Assembly: GCF_000275845.1 (NCBI RefSeq)
Contig: NW_006766936.1
Coordinates: 102,364-166,363, forward strand
Length of the DNA stretch: 64,000 nucleotides
Direction: 5' to 3'
DNA from: Dichomitus squalens LYAD-421 SS1
Taxonomy: Eukaryota; Basidiomycota; Agaricomycetes; Polyporales; Polyporaceae
Within the stretch, counting starts at the first letter, position 1. Each line of letters begins with the position of its first letter. Below are positions 49,838 to 62,713 of this stretch, piece after piece. Under the pieces are notes generated by a model that did not search any database, was not told the DNA's origin, and was given only the letters and a program-made list of their open reading frames with translations. A program made the position numbers and the translations under genes.

Positions 49838-50903
49838 TCACTTGCCCTTCCAGAATCGATGTTCCCACCATTGGCCGTCCAGCAGGTGCGCATTCACCCT
49901 CCTCCCAGCCGCATTTGGAGTCTGAGACGATCGAAGGACCCAAATTTCAGTAATACCAACTCTCCTTCCATATTCTAGGAGACGACTATAGTTCAAGCCG
50001 ACCGCGTGTGGCCCGTGGCTATCATCCGACAGAGCAAAGCGACCGCCCTCTTGCAAGATAATCTGAGCCGGAGTCAGAATATTTCGCTGCGGCTACAGCG
50101 CTGGTCGGAGGCACCCGATACTTACTTTGACCATGTCATCCCCCGGGTAGGCGGAGTCCCACCCTTTGCGGAATGCAGCGGCGTTCAGTTCGAAGAGCGC
50201 CCCGTAAGAGACCGCGAGACGGATGTTCCTGAGAATCTTCTCCTGCGTGGCCGGATAGTCGCTGAACTGTAACGTGGGGTTGTATAGTCGGCACAGATCG
50301 AAGTGGCCGATGATTTCGGGGCGAAAGTGGCGCATCAGCTCATACTGGGAGTCGAAGTATGAGCAGAGGAACGCTTCCATCCGTTCTCTTTCTGTGCGGA
50401 GTGGGGAATAAAAACTCGAGAGAGACTTCATGAAGGTGTCATGATCGAAGTCGATGGGGATAGCGTGAACGTGGTGAACGGAGCCGACGAGATACTCGAT
50501 CCGAGGTCCAGCGGTCTCCAGGAGCTCCGAGAGCTTGTCGAGGTCAGAGGAGGTGATGTACTCGGTCTCCAGCCCAACGAGCAGGTTGATTCTATCCGCG
50601 TATTTGGCTTTCAGCCTATGCGCTTCATCGAGAAACGCGTCGAATGCCGAGATCAAAGACTCTAAAGGCATGCTAGCCTATCATGGCACGACAATTCAGC
50701 TTTACGGAAGTCATAGGACAACATGAGTATGGCAGACTACAGACCTCCTCAGGGTAGAGGTCGGCCGTGCGGTACCGAGGGACGTGCTCTGTCAACCCAA
50801 AGGTCTCAAAGCCTTGTTGGATGGCTTGCAACACGACTTGCTCGAGAGTACCGGCAGCATGCCTGCAGAACTGGCCTGAGTGCGAATGATGACTGTGCGG
50901 CAT
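49838..50903 (-). CDS. HIS2: Histidinol-phosphatase (PHP family)
   Basis: Dephosphorylates histidinol phosphate, the penultimate part of histidine biosynthesis. The start MPHSHHSHSGQFCRHAAGTL carries the N-terminal metal-binding His residues. Further PHP ligands are seen in FGLTEHVPRYR, LLVGLETEYI, YLVGSVHHVHAIPIDFD, IIGHFDLCRLYNP and FALSDDSHGPHAVG. At least two introns occur, one after DLYPEE. The protein ends EHRFWKGK. All expected motifs are present and in order, so I take it as functional. It is head to head with a Zn2Cys6 regulator, 350 bases apart. Confidence 0.94.
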
Positions 50904-51253
50904 TGTACCTGCGCGTGGACTACGTGGATGTCAGACTTTGAACATAAAACGCCAATTGAATAGAAGGTCACCGCCTTGATATTTGTTGAGATGCACCGTT
51001 GAGATGGTCTGAAGATACTGAGCTGACTCAAAGCGCAGACGACTGGCCGAGGTGCGGGCGCCGTTTGGGCGGCTACGGGCGGGGATAGCACTTAAGAGGG
51101 CCTGGCGCTTACACACCGAGCGCCGATCCCCGCAGAGTGGTTCCGCCATTGCGCCCAGTCCAGCTCCTCCCAAGTAATCCCCCTGACGCTGATGCCTCAT
51201 CATGTCCGACAGCGGTTCACCGCTCAATAGCACACCTCTTCCCACTCTCCACC
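50904..51253. promoter_or_regulatory. Divergent promoter region HIS2/Zn2Cys6 gene
   Basis: 350 bases between two start codons. No TATA box stands out. I did not find a clear inverted CGG pair of the kind bound by Zn2Cys6 dimers. Confidence 0.45.
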
Positions 51254-54143
51254 ATGGCCCAACCAGAAGTCCAGGCTAATGCTACGGAGGCTTCCAACAG
51301 TTCCAGTACGGGTAAAGTCAAGCAGACTCGGAGGCGGCAGCGGTTGAACTGCGTCGAATGTACTCGACGAAGACAGGTTAGTGCTATCTCCTATATCCTA
51401 CTCCGGATTATTTGATGCCACCAGTCCGCTGGGACGAAATCGTTGTCCCTTTCTCTACCCGTCCTACTGTTTTCCTACCAGTAATGTGCTGTATAGTAGG
51501 TGCTCACTCTGCGTTTCACAGAAATGCGACCGCCAAATACCATGCACCTCATGCGTCTCTCGTGGTATTCCACAACTTTGCAGATGGGAGCCAATCGTCG
51601 CTCGTCCAACACCCCAGCGCCCGCCTGAGGATGCGCCGGTTACTGCTCAGCACCAGAGCACGATAGCCGCGCTAACAGCTCGTATTGCCATGCTCGAAGA
51701 AGCGATTTTAAAGCAGGGTCTCCAATCGGCCCATGGGGGAATCATCGAGATAGGTAGACAAAGCAACGGCCCAGTAGACCCCTCTACTCGCTCCAGAGAT
51801 GAGGCGCCTTTTGAGGACAGCACCCCTACTCCCGAGACTGACTCCAGTGATGGTCACCCCGCGCTGTCGTCGGCCGCAAAGCCTGCATTCTCTCGAGTCG
51901 ACTTCGAAGTCCAACTTGCTGCTGCGAAGATGGCCCAACTTACCATCGCACCTCCGAACGAGTACGTTGGTGGTGGCAGCATCCTTTGTGCGATCCATAA
52001 GGTTTGATCTCCTATTCACCTGCGAAGTCTACTGTCTTACTGGCGATACAGCTAGGAGATGTTGAGAACTACAGGTTTCCTTATGCGCGCTCGGGTCCTA
52101 CAACATTGAGCAATCCCCTTGCAAACTACAACACGCTCGCAGCACCGATATCGAACCTTGTATCCAGCCTTCCACCCCGAGAAACTGTGGATTTCCTAGT
52201 CGAGCGATATCTTGAGGAGCGCAACTGGGAGTTCGGAATTCCCGAGCGCTGGTTCAAGACCGCGTGCCAGCAAATGTGGCACCATCTTGACACGCATTGT
52301 CCTGGAGCCTGTCAGGCAGCGGGAAGCTGCTTGCGCTGTGCGCGGGAGCTCAATCCTCATTGGCTTGTGCTTCTCTTTTCCGTCCTAGCCCTCGCTCCTC
52401 ACGAGGCCTCCGGTGTGAACTCTAAGAAATTTTTCACGAAGAGTCTAGAAGCGCGTCGGTTGGTCGAAGACATCATGCTCTTTTCTCCGGAGTACTCCTT
52501 CGCGCCTACACAGTGCGTGGTGCATGGAGTCTCCCTGAGCTGCATCGCTGTATCTCTGCTAGCGTCGTGGCTCTCTGACCGTGGGAGGATCAGCGATGCG
52601 TGGAAGCTGGTGGGAACTGCAATCAGGCAAGCACAGGCCGTTGGACTTCATCGGGATCCGACTTGGCACAAATGGGAGAAGATGGATGCAGAGGAGTGCG
52701 AGTTGCGTGTGCTTGCATGGTGGTACTTGATCATATCTGACAGGTTAGCTTTCATATTCCTCGACTCGCATACTCGCTTTTGGCTCAAGAGCTGTCCAGG
52801 CTATATTCCCTGATTCTAGGCAGGCCCACTATGGCAAGTGCACATACGTTCGATGTGAAGCTTGTCCCCGGTGCTTCGCACTCCGACGGCACACCCAACC
52901 CCTACGTCCACTACCAGCAGTCGTTCATCTCACTCATACAAGTCGCTGAGGAGGTCATTAACAAGGTATGTTATGTACGACTGACATTGCCGCTGCAAAT
53001 CAATTGACACCCTGTTAGTGTGCCGGACTAGCCCCCGCCTCTTATGCAACTGTTCTCGAGATGGATCAGAAATACAAGCTGTGGCATTCGAAACTCCACC
53101 CCTCTCTCGATTGGCGGCAGTCACATTACATGTCCAAAGATCCGACCGTCTACGAACGCAGCATAGCCTTCCAACGACACATGACTGCAGCTTTCTATCT
53201 CGGTGGCTTGATGAACTTGCACCGTCCATACCTCATGCAAGCGCCTCCGATCCTCCCACCCCCGCGGCCCGTCCCCGGACTGAGCAGCGTCGTGCTGAAC
53301 CCCAGTCGCGAACGATGCATCGAATCGGCTATAGAACTTGTGCGTGTGCTCTGCGATGCTCGCGAGGAGGCTGCGCAATGGGGGACAGAGCCGCAAATCC
53401 CGTTCCTCCGCTTCCATTACTCCTACTTTGTCTTCGACGGTGCCGTGGCGCTTGTCGGGGCGCTCTCCCAAGAGCCCCCGCATCCGAAGGCAGAGGAGTG
53501 CCTCGACCTTATGTACCGCGCGATGCGCATGCTCGCGGACATCAAGGAGGCTCACAAAGGTGCGACGGACGGCGAGGGCGACATGGCGTCGCGCGCGCTC
53601 ACCATCCTCATGGCGCTCCGTAAGGCGGGGGCATGGGACGAGAAGTACTGGCGGCAGGAACGCGGCGCACCACCGGCATGTGATACGGCCGCTGAAGCCG
53701 CCCCCTGTGGGAACGCCGCGATGTTGGACGCTTCTGCAACGGAACAGCCTTCTGCGTCGTATGCGTCTGGAGGCTTATCTAACGCTGGTAGTCCAGTATC
53801 CCACTCTAACGGCTTCAGACCATTCGACCCGCAGGCGTTAACTGAGACGTCAAGTCCAACTTCGACACCGTTCCTGAGCGCGGACGTGTCCTCGTTCCCT
53901 GGACTTGTCAACGTCCAAAGCGCCACATGCATGTCGGGAGACTCGCGGAACCTTGAGGTCGGCATGTTCTTGACCGTATCGTCCATGGACTTCGGGGGCA
54001 CGAGCTCGAGGGGGTATGGCAACGCGCCAAACATGGTCATGCCGTTCGACATGCTGCTGAACAGCGAAAACGACATCGATTGGGCCGCGGTCATCACTGA
54101 CACGACTACCAGTGTAGGAGGAAACTTCTTTACTGTCGGCTGA
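51254..54143 (+). CDS. Zn2Cys6 fungal transcription factor
   Basis: A nuclear DNA-binding regulator. The binuclear cluster reads LNCVECTRRRQ, interrupted by an intron at 51377-51521, then KCDRQIPCTSCVSRGIPQLC, so all six Cys are present (CX2CX6CX5CX2CX8C). A short coiled coil follows (ALTARIAMLEEAIL), then a Ser/Pro-rich linker. The fungal middle homology domain covers roughly the central half (TVDFLVERYLEERNWEFGIP, VGTAIRQAQAVGLHRDPTW, LVEDIMLFSPEYSF). The long last exon from 53061 to 54143 ends with an acidic, Ser/Thr-rich tail that could be the activation region. About five introns. The intron within the zinc cluster is common in this family. Targets are unknown; the divergent HIS2 and the downstream alcohol oxidase are natural candidates. 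Confidence 0.93.
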
Positions 54144-54222
54144 GCGATGTAATTGTTAGTGAACGTGATGTGTCATCTAGCTAACTCTACGTAATGGAAT
54201 CGGTTGAAGTGGCTCGGAACAT

Positions 54223-56917
54223 TCACAAGCGTGCCAGAGGAGTCAAGCCGTCGTCAATATGGATGCCTAACTCTTGTCCTATGAGCACAGCGGCTTTCTC
54301 GCCAATCAGGATGGCAGTCGAATAAGTATTCTGTGAACGGAACGTGAAATACGGTTGACATAAGAAAGATGATATTCTTACTGCTGAGACGTTTCCTGGG
54401 CAGATGGACATGTCTATCGCATACGTATGACACACGATTACCACAATGTAAGTCAAGACGTCGATGTAACAAGATAACATGAAAATACGGAAACCCACCA
54501 GCGACCTTCAGACCGTCCACGTCATAAACGTTCAGCCTCGAGTCCACAACTCCGCCCTTCTCGCGGCTTTTCATAGCACACGTTCCCAGCTAGAAGCAGA
54601 ATAAGCGTCGCAAGTACCCGTCACACGGTCTTCTAACATACCGAATGCCATGCAGTTGCAACAGTCTTCCGAATCCAGTCCTCAAGGGCCTTCTCGTCTT
54701 CTTCCGTGTATACCAAGCTTGGGGTTGCATTCGGGACAGGACTATCGTGCAGTCGGGGAGCAACTGAGCTTGTCTCGCTGAAAGCAGGATGCGCTCCAGG
54801 AACTTCTCCACGATAGGAAGGCATACGTCTGGCAAACTCGCGCGACATTTTGTAGCCCCACTTATGAACTGCCATGTCTTCCGGTCTGTGCGCCAGGGAG
54901 ACAGTCGGTGATAAGGTGGGAACTTCAATCCGGCGAAGCGTCCTACCTATCAAGGTACCCGGGATGAAAGTCGAGTGGGGCCTCTACGTTATCGCGAGAC
55001 GTAATGTGCAGGCGACCGATGGACGCAGGGTGCTGGAGGTACCAACCGACAGAGTACGCTTTGTCCACAGGAACCTTAGAGAGATCTCCCAGGTAGCTGC
55101 ATGATGAAGACGTCAGCTTGACCTTTGATGGCACTCAGCAGGTCTCAGGATACGTACAGAGCAAGCAAGCCGAACCACATCACCGGTTTGTCGGGTGCCG
55201 GGACATAGTACTCAAGCCACCGCTTGCGAAAGACCTCGCCAAGGACATCGAGGTCGTCCTTGGACGGGCGTAACTTTCCACCTGCATCGAGACCGCTAAT
55301 GCGTGACGTCCATGTGAACACTAGGCGCGGGAAACGGGGCAGTAAAACGCACTTGTGAGCCATTAACCCATCTCCCTGCTTCTTCCATTGTGCATCCCAC
55401 TCTGACGGAAGTTGTCAGTCTGAGCTGCTTTTCTTGCGATCGAAGCACACACTCTGAAGTTCTGCCTCGTTGCTGCTAGCAATTCCATCTAATGTATCCT
55501 TCTCCTTCGCGATTACGTAGGGGGCAAAGAGGACCTGGTGATCTATCGGTGTAGAAGTTAGGTATTGTTCTAGGCCGTGGACCCTTTCACATCCACTCAC
55601 CTTGGTAATTCTCACCCACTCCAGGAAGGTCAACGATCTGCATGATTCCGACCTTCTCAAGCACGCTCTTCGAGCCTATGCCCGATCGCTCTAGGATCGC
55701 AGGTGACCCGAAAGTCCCAGCGGAGATGACCACCTGTCGCCGTGCTATGGCCGAGAGGACACCTTGGCCGGCATCCGAGTGATAACGCTTATTCGGGCTA
55801 TACTCAATACCAGTCGCTTGTCCGTCCCTGCGTGAGTCAGCGAGCTAGAGGGTCTGCTGACTTCGAACTTGAACCGTAGCTCACTTGACGATTACGCGTT
55901 GGACATGGTACCCGGTCAGAATGTGTAAATTTGGAAAGTCCCGGTGGTAGATATATTGGTGCGGGATGTCTGAGCGAGCGCCGGTCTTGGAGTCGATCCA
56001 TCTAAGCCCCAAAGATGTAAGTGAAAAACCCCGAATTTGCAATGCAAGTTGTTTTACTTCTGCCATCGCTACAGAGAATCTATTAATCAGCGGGCACCCC
56101 GGGATCGCTGGGAACGATACAGAGCTCACCCCATACTTGTTGGTCTCGAACAGACCGTTAACATCGTCCGTGAGGCCTCGTGCCTTGTCGTACCCGGCGG
56201 CCACCTCCAGAAATTCCTTTCCAATATCCATAAAAGCTCCCCCGTAGGAAACCTTCAATGGGCCGGAATATCCGTGCGTGGGCTTTCCTGGCGCAACCTC
56301 GTAGGTTTCGCACTAGGTAGCAAAGGGGATGGTCTCAGCGTCAGCACGAGGTCATGAGGCAAAGCGAGTCTGCGTACCTTTCGAAGAAGCGGGAGGAGCT
56401 CGGTGGAGCTCCAGCCAGGGTTCCCATACACTGTCGTCCAATCATCATAGTCTGAGGCTGCCGCTCGAGTGTACATAGCGACTGCTCATTCCCCCGGCCA
56501 TTGTCAGCTCATGACATAGCGAGCGACTACGATGGCCGTCGGCGGACGCGAGACAAGACGTACAGTTGACGCTAGAACCTCCGCCGAGGCATTGGCCGCA
56601 CGGCACTACAGGAGCCCGACCACCTAGCGCAGCACTCTCCCTGCCGACGTGGAACTTGACGGTCGTGCTGTCCGGACGGAGGTGATGAAGATACCGGACT
56701 GGCTGAATGTGCTGAGGGTCATCGCGTGTCGGTGCGCCGGCTTCTACAACCAAGATGCTCAGTGACGGGTCGGCAGTGGCCAACCTACTGGCAATAATGA
56801 GGCCGCTGGTTCCGCCTGGAATCGAAGCCAGGGTCAGCGAGAGAGGAAGCAGCAGAAGATACCACTGTGGGAAGACGCACCACCGGCGATGATGATGTCA
56901 AACGTGTTGTGCGACAT
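54223..56917 (-). CDS. Alcohol oxidase-like GMC oxidoreductase
   Basis: A FAD enzyme of the glucose-methanol-choline family, closest in pattern to fungal alcohol (methanol) oxidases that make H2O2 from primary alcohols. The start MSHNTFDIIIAGG splices to GTSGLIIASRLATADPS, completing the dinucleotide-binding GGGTSG. Next come VPCGQCLGGGSSVN, an intron restoring FAMYTRAAASDYDDW, and NPGWSSTELLPLLRK. The C-terminal half reads MAVHKWGYKMSREFARRMPS, then WHS spliced to LGTCAMKSREKGGVVDSRLN, and ADLSICPGNVSANTYSTA; the His and Asn are the expected catalytic pair. The end is IDDGLTPLARL. About a dozen introns. No classical C-terminal peroxisomal signal is seen. It ends only 80 bases from the end of the Zn2Cys6 gene. 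Confidence 0.9.
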
Positions 56918-58922
56918 GACGTGAGAAGTAGACAGGCCGTTACAGCTGGGAAGAGAAACTTGAAGAGTGAGACTGCGGGTCCGAGCCTGGTGGAGTCAGC
57001 TTTATAGACACTGAAAGCCTGCTGTGACACCTCCGGAGCTGATCGCCGACGCCAACGAGACATTGAGGTTGGCCATACCACGCGCCCGAGTACGGGCCGG
57101 GTGCTATCACAAATTCCGTAAAGCGGAACTATGGAGTGGGAATGAGCAGAAGGAACTCACCTAAGAAGGCGTATGCAACTTCCGACCCTGAGCTTCGGCG
57201 CGAGAAGACAGTTTGCGCATCTGGGTCTGGAGGGAGATCTGCTGCCTTCTGCACGCTGCGCGTTCCGTGTCGGGCACAAGAAGGCTTGTGGTGCTACCGG
57301 TTACGCATGGGCACGAACTCATTGCAACCGCCAGACTGTCGTCATAAGGGACTAGGTCATCCTCACATTTTGATAGTTCGCAGCGAGCCTATGAGAAGAT
57401 TGTGCCCAAACAGCGTAGTGGCAACAAGCTTCTATAGGGATTCGCGTGGGCTACGATTCTTGTTTCAACCTATCAGGATGTCACCGAGCTTTATATCTGC
57501 AAAGTAAGAAAAAAAAAAAGGCTGCGGTTATTGGGAGAGGCCGTGGCCCCGATGTCAAGTGTGCTTGTCTGTTTGTCCATGTGCATGTTACATAGAGAAA
57601 GTTATAAAGACTCACTACTGCCGGCCTACTCTACTGACATGGTGAGACGCCGATGTCGACCTCCCAGTGCTGCTCTTCTTCGTTTGTGAAGAGTCTGATA
57701 GTATCTTGGGTCGCTTGGGTTGTATAAATAGCGCCTTATAGCTGTTTCATAACCAAGGGCCCCTGCACGTCTTTGGCGTAAATGTCGGACCGTCAGTTCG
57801 AATTGCCGAGGTGGCTCAGCCCAGAGATGGGCGATGGACTGATGACACCGGGGGTCAAGCGTGAGAGAGTCTATGGTTTCCCTACCGATTGCATGTCATA
57901 ACTTCAGGCATTGTAGAATCCACTGAAGCCAGAACTCTGGAAGCTGAAATAGAGAGAAAGCCTGAGCCATTAGAAGGAGTCACCGCTGCCGACTTTCGGG
58001 GTCGTGAGGTCAAGCACATCTCTGGCTCAGCCAGCCCAGTAGCCGATGTTTGGTTGAGGCAACGCCGAGCTCAGCCTAGGCTCAGAGATCGGATGTTCCG
58101 CTAAACCCAGGTTGGGGCCGCCAATTTCGAGCTGTGTGTATAGAAAATTACACAGGGGAGCAACTTCGACTATTTTCGCATACATACGTAGCCCACTACA
58201 GACAATATTTACCCATGTAGATACCCACGCATGTCTCCATGCAAACATGCGCGTGTAAGATGCCTCGGCGGTATGTGTACGCATTGTGGATCAACGCTGA
58301 GCTGGCCAGCGGATCAAGATTACGAAATGGCAAATACGGGTGCATCATGATCGACGTTCGAAGGAGGAAGGTCCTGCTGAAGGGATCTCCTCAGTGGTAA
58401 GCTATATATACTGTATCTGGCACGTAGGCAGCGAGAGGGTAGGCGTAAGCGTTGTTACCTCAGTCAAAGACTCTGGATGCTAGCTCAAGTGGTCGCTGCT
58501 CCCAACGACGAGTTCTCCGTACCGGCAGAGGCTGCTTTGGGTGTACCAAAAGCACACCATGTGGACAGCAGTGCAGGGGCAGTAAGAGCATGACAGTAAT
58601 ATGGAATCGCTGGCGTGAGCGTGGGGATCGTCAAGGTTGTCGTGTGGCCTGGTCGCCGTCGTCGACATGGAGTCCGAGACGGGGTGGGTCGATCAGATCA
58701 GTGCACAGCGAATATGATATCATGCCCATTGTAATCGGAGTAAGAACGTTACTTGGTTGGATAAGTGGAGATAAGAGTCGGATTGTTGATGGGATAAGCC
58801 GGGTAAGTAACAGGCGGTCTAGGCTCTAGACCCTGTGAATCCGCTCTGTTTGAGTCTTGACCTCCGCCTGACTGGCCGCTTGTTCTTCCTTGTCTCCGCT
58901 CTCGGGGACGTCGTCGACAACG
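56918..58922. other. Large divergent intergenic region
   Basis: About 2 kb between the heads of the alcohol oxidase (-) and PAK-like kinase (+) genes. It contains an A-run near 57509-57520, TATA-like patches (TATAAATA near 57723, TATATATA near 58404), and only short unsupported frames (57136-57507, 58452-58829). Confidence 0.45.
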
Positions 58923-61900
58923 ATGGCGACGTCGAGCAAGCAGAACTCTCGTTTCTCGTCCCTCAAGGTCTTCAAGTTCTCCTCCGCGAGCTCCAAGCCC
59001 CCGCCGCTCCCTCCCAAAGACCCATACTACCTACCCAATCCTTCCCTTCGCTCCCTCGGAAACTCCCTCTCTCCCGACTTTCTCCCTCCTTCCCAGCCCG
59101 CCACTCCTCTGTCCGCACAGTATGCTACCCTTGTCAGGAGTCCTTCGCCCACTCCCTCCTACGCCCCTAGCCGCATCACTGTCTCCCCATACTCAACTAC
59201 CTCCAACTATCCCGAGTCCGCCAGCTCTCGCACACGTCTCTTCAAGTTCTCATCCTTCGCCCGACGTCCGAAGACTCCAAAGACAGCAGACTCTGGCTAC
59301 TCTGCTGGCTCCGACTCTGTTCCTCCCCCAGAGCCCGTCGATGATCCTTCCATATCCCTCCCATGGAACTTCCAGGTGAGCGCTAGCACATCCCTTCCCC
59401 ATACCCACCTGCTCATCTCTTTCCGTGCAGCATAACCTCCATGTAGACGAAGGGTACGTACATGCCGTTTGACTCGTTCCATTTTGTGCCCGCGGGCTGT
59501 GGGCGGCCGCCACTGAGGAACAGCGAGATCAGGCGCTGCTGCACAAGACATGCGCTCGGTGTTCATCACGTTACTCGCATTCCTACAAGATGCACGGCCT
59601 TCGCTCCATTGACCTCAAGGCACTGTGCTTACGGCTTGGTTCACATCGTCACTGACACGTTCTCCTCTCCAGCTTCTCAGGTTTACCACCGTCGTGGGCG
59701 GCGTCGTTGGCGGAAGCTGGGCTCAGTGAAGAGGAGATCGCTGCGATCCAAGCGAAGAGGGCGGAATCCCGGTTACGCAGTACGCGCTCCATCTATTCTC
59801 TGAACACTGGTCGATCCGTCTCTCCGGCGGGCACAACGCGGTCACCTGGCTATGGCGCCCCCACTAACTCCCTCCGAAGAGACCACTCGGATGCGTCGCT
59901 ATCGCAGGTTTCACTGACTAGCAGCCAACGTTCGTATGGGTCGAGGTCGCATATGCGCAAGATCTCCTCTTCGTCGCGCGGTCCCTCTGAGTATTCGTCG
60001 AGCTCACACCCGGAACAAGAGGCAAGACGAACGCCACCGGTATCTCGTCCCGTCCCCCAGCATTCCTTCACGTATCCCCAATTGCAGTCGCAAAGCACGC
60101 CCCACCTCCCGACACATCACTCTGGCTTGTCGAGTACCCGATTAGCGCCTCTTGTCCCCCCTCCTGCACTATCCCTTGTCTCTGACAACTCATCCGGCTC
60201 TGGAGCATCTGAGAAGCAACTGATGGCACGCAATGCGCCATCTCGTTCTTTCCATATTGCGAACGAGTCAATCGCCACCATTCAGCATTCTCCTCCTCCG
60301 GCGTACATGTCTCCGAGGAAGGAAAGCCATCTTGCACATGCCGATGAGGATTTCCGACTCCCACCATCTGTCGTTCAAGATGGAGCGGGACAGAGTGCCA
60401 GGGTCAACGGTGCCCCGCGTCCGTCCACGGATAGCGCAAGCTCGGGTTCTCACGACGTCTCGACGACGTCTCCCGTGCTGCCTGCCCCTCCCCGTCTTTC
60501 TTTCCACCAGGACGACCTTGCTTCGTGGACGGAGTCCCTGTTCTCGTCAATTCCTGACTCGATCACCCTTACCCCACCGAAACCTCAAGCTCAGAAGTCT
60601 CACACAACCTCGTCAACGTTGGGCTCAGAGGCTACTACGTCTCGTGCGCGAGCAGGCTCTGTCCGTACAAGAGACAGATCGCCGTCTGCTGCAGTCCGTC
60701 ATCTCCCGCCACAAAAACCTCTGCCAAAGCAGGAGCCGCCGCCGATGGTTGCCCTTCCGCCACCGCCGCCGACAAGCAGTAGCGCTCTTCGGAATGACGT
60801 GACGGATGCGATGAAATCAAGGGACTCAATGTCGCGGTCCCCATCGACATCCTTCTCACAAGACATGTCTGCCGACTATTCTAGCGACTCGTATTCGACA
60901 TTACTAACTCCTGTCCTCGACGAGTTCCCATCCATCCCGCACATCACCAAATCAGATCAGCTAGACATCCGGGGGGCTCTAGCACGGGACAAGGAGAACA
61001 GGGATTCCGGGCTGTCCACAATGACTGTGACGCCTGCGACCATTGCGACGGCCGCAGTCGCGCGGGCGGTACGGCCGAACATGGTTGTCTCTCCTGTTCG
61101 CGCGAATGAGGACAGTAGGACAAGAACAGCACCTGGATTTCGCGAAGCCGACGACGGTCGTTCGCACTCCCCGAACAGCTCGGAGTCTCATTCGAGTACG
61201 TACTCTTCATCAACCACGGCGTCGCTATCGACGGGCACTGGTTCGGCCTCCTCGGACTCGCGCCCGCAGACACTGACTACTGAGGCGTCAGACTGGCGAT
61301 CATCGGGGCCCAAGCCCAGGAGCCTGTACTCCAACCCCTCGCCTGAACCCTCGCCCCGTGCCTCGTCGTTCGGCGAGCGCGATGCTTTCACGGTTTCTGT
61401 CACTGCTGACCTGCGGGAGCCTGACGTCGACGTCCTGCAACGTCGGCCTTCGATTGTCACCGACGACAACTTCCTATCCACGCGACGAGCGGACGGCAAC
61501 CTCCTCACACCCGTCTCGCCATCGTCGAGCTCGCCATCTCCCAATTCCCCGGTACCCGCCTATCCCGGATGGCTTTCTGCTGTGGTTGCTCCGCTCAAGA
61601 GTTTTATCAATGACCGACTTGATCCGCGTGATTTGTACACAGATCTCCGGGAGATTGCTGAAGGCGAGAGCGGATCGGTCTACGCCGCACGCGTTCTAGC
61701 TTCACCCACATCTCCGGAGAAGAAACCCGATTCGTTTGTCGCCATCAAGAATATTGCGATCATGCCTTCCGGGTCACCCAAGATCGACGATCTCCAGCGA
61801 GAGCTGACGCTGATGAAGGGCCTCTCGCATCCGCACATCCTGACCATGGACGCGCTATACGTGGACTTGGTGGAGGACTCGTTGTGGATACGCATGGAGC

Positions 61901-62713
61901 TCATGGAGCGCAGTATCGCGGACGTCATTGCCCTTGTCGAGGAGGGTATCGATCTGAGCGAGAAGATCATGGCGCAAATTGCTCGCGATGTGAGTGATCT
62001 TGTACTCGCGCTATGTAGAGAAGAGTGCTGACAAAGTCCGGCTAGGTGGTGGATGCACTCTGCTACTTGCAGTCAAATTGTATTGCACATCGAGACGTTC
62101 GTTCAGACAATCTCCTCGTCGACAAGGATGGCGTCGTCAAGCTTGCTGACTTCTCCAATGCCGTTCAAGTCACGCAGTCGGATCCTATCTGTTGTGATCC
62201 GGCAGGTGTCCCCTACTGGCAGGCGCCTGAAATCAGGAGGTAGGCGCTTCGCCTACTCGTCGTCTCGGGATAACGATTTACAAGATAGCTGCAGAGGGGG
62301 ATCATACAATGCTCTCAAAGTCGACGTATGGTCGCTCGGTGCAACAATATGGGAACTCGCGGAGACCGAGCCCCCGTTCAGCGACATCGCCGACCCAAGG
62401 CAGTTCGGGACAGAACTGCCATCCCTTCGCCAGCCCGAAATATACTCACGATCTCTACACGATTTCCTGAATCTATGCTCAAGCTCAAGCTCCTCACGAC
62501 CAGATCCCCACGACCTACTAAGCGTAAGCCTGTTGTAACCTTTCCGGTATTCGAAACGTCGGGCACTCACTACATATTCCACAGACATCTTTCATCCGCA
62601 ATCTCAGTGGGCGCCGACCCATCATTGACTTGCTTGCTGAGTGTCGAGATATCGAAGAGCGCTTGTCCCGGCGACAAAGCACCGATTCGGCAGGGACGGT
62701 GTCGCGGTCATAG
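58923..62713 (+). CDS. PAK/STE20-like kinase with CRIB-like motif and altered catalytic motifs
   Basis: A 1114-residue kinase from exons 58923-59375, 59431-59453, 59673-61989, 62046-62239, 62295-62523 and 62585-62713. The N-terminal 150 residues are Ser/Pro-rich. HNLHVDEG and, after two introns, FSGLPPSWAASLAEAGLSEE form a CRIB-like region (residues about 152-178) expected to bind Cdc42/Rac. A long disordered Ser/Pro-rich linker follows. The kinase domain occupies about 815-1085: EGESGSVYAARV glycine loop, VAIKNI with the ATP Lys, HRDVRSDNLLV, LADFSNA, PYWQAPEI and VDVWSLGATIWELAE. HRD, the loop Asn and the APE Glu are kept. The usual Lys of the catalytic loop is Arg and DFG is DFS. That makes normal activity uncertain; it may be a weak or scaffold kinase. 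Cell polarity is the likely area. Confidence 0.88.
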
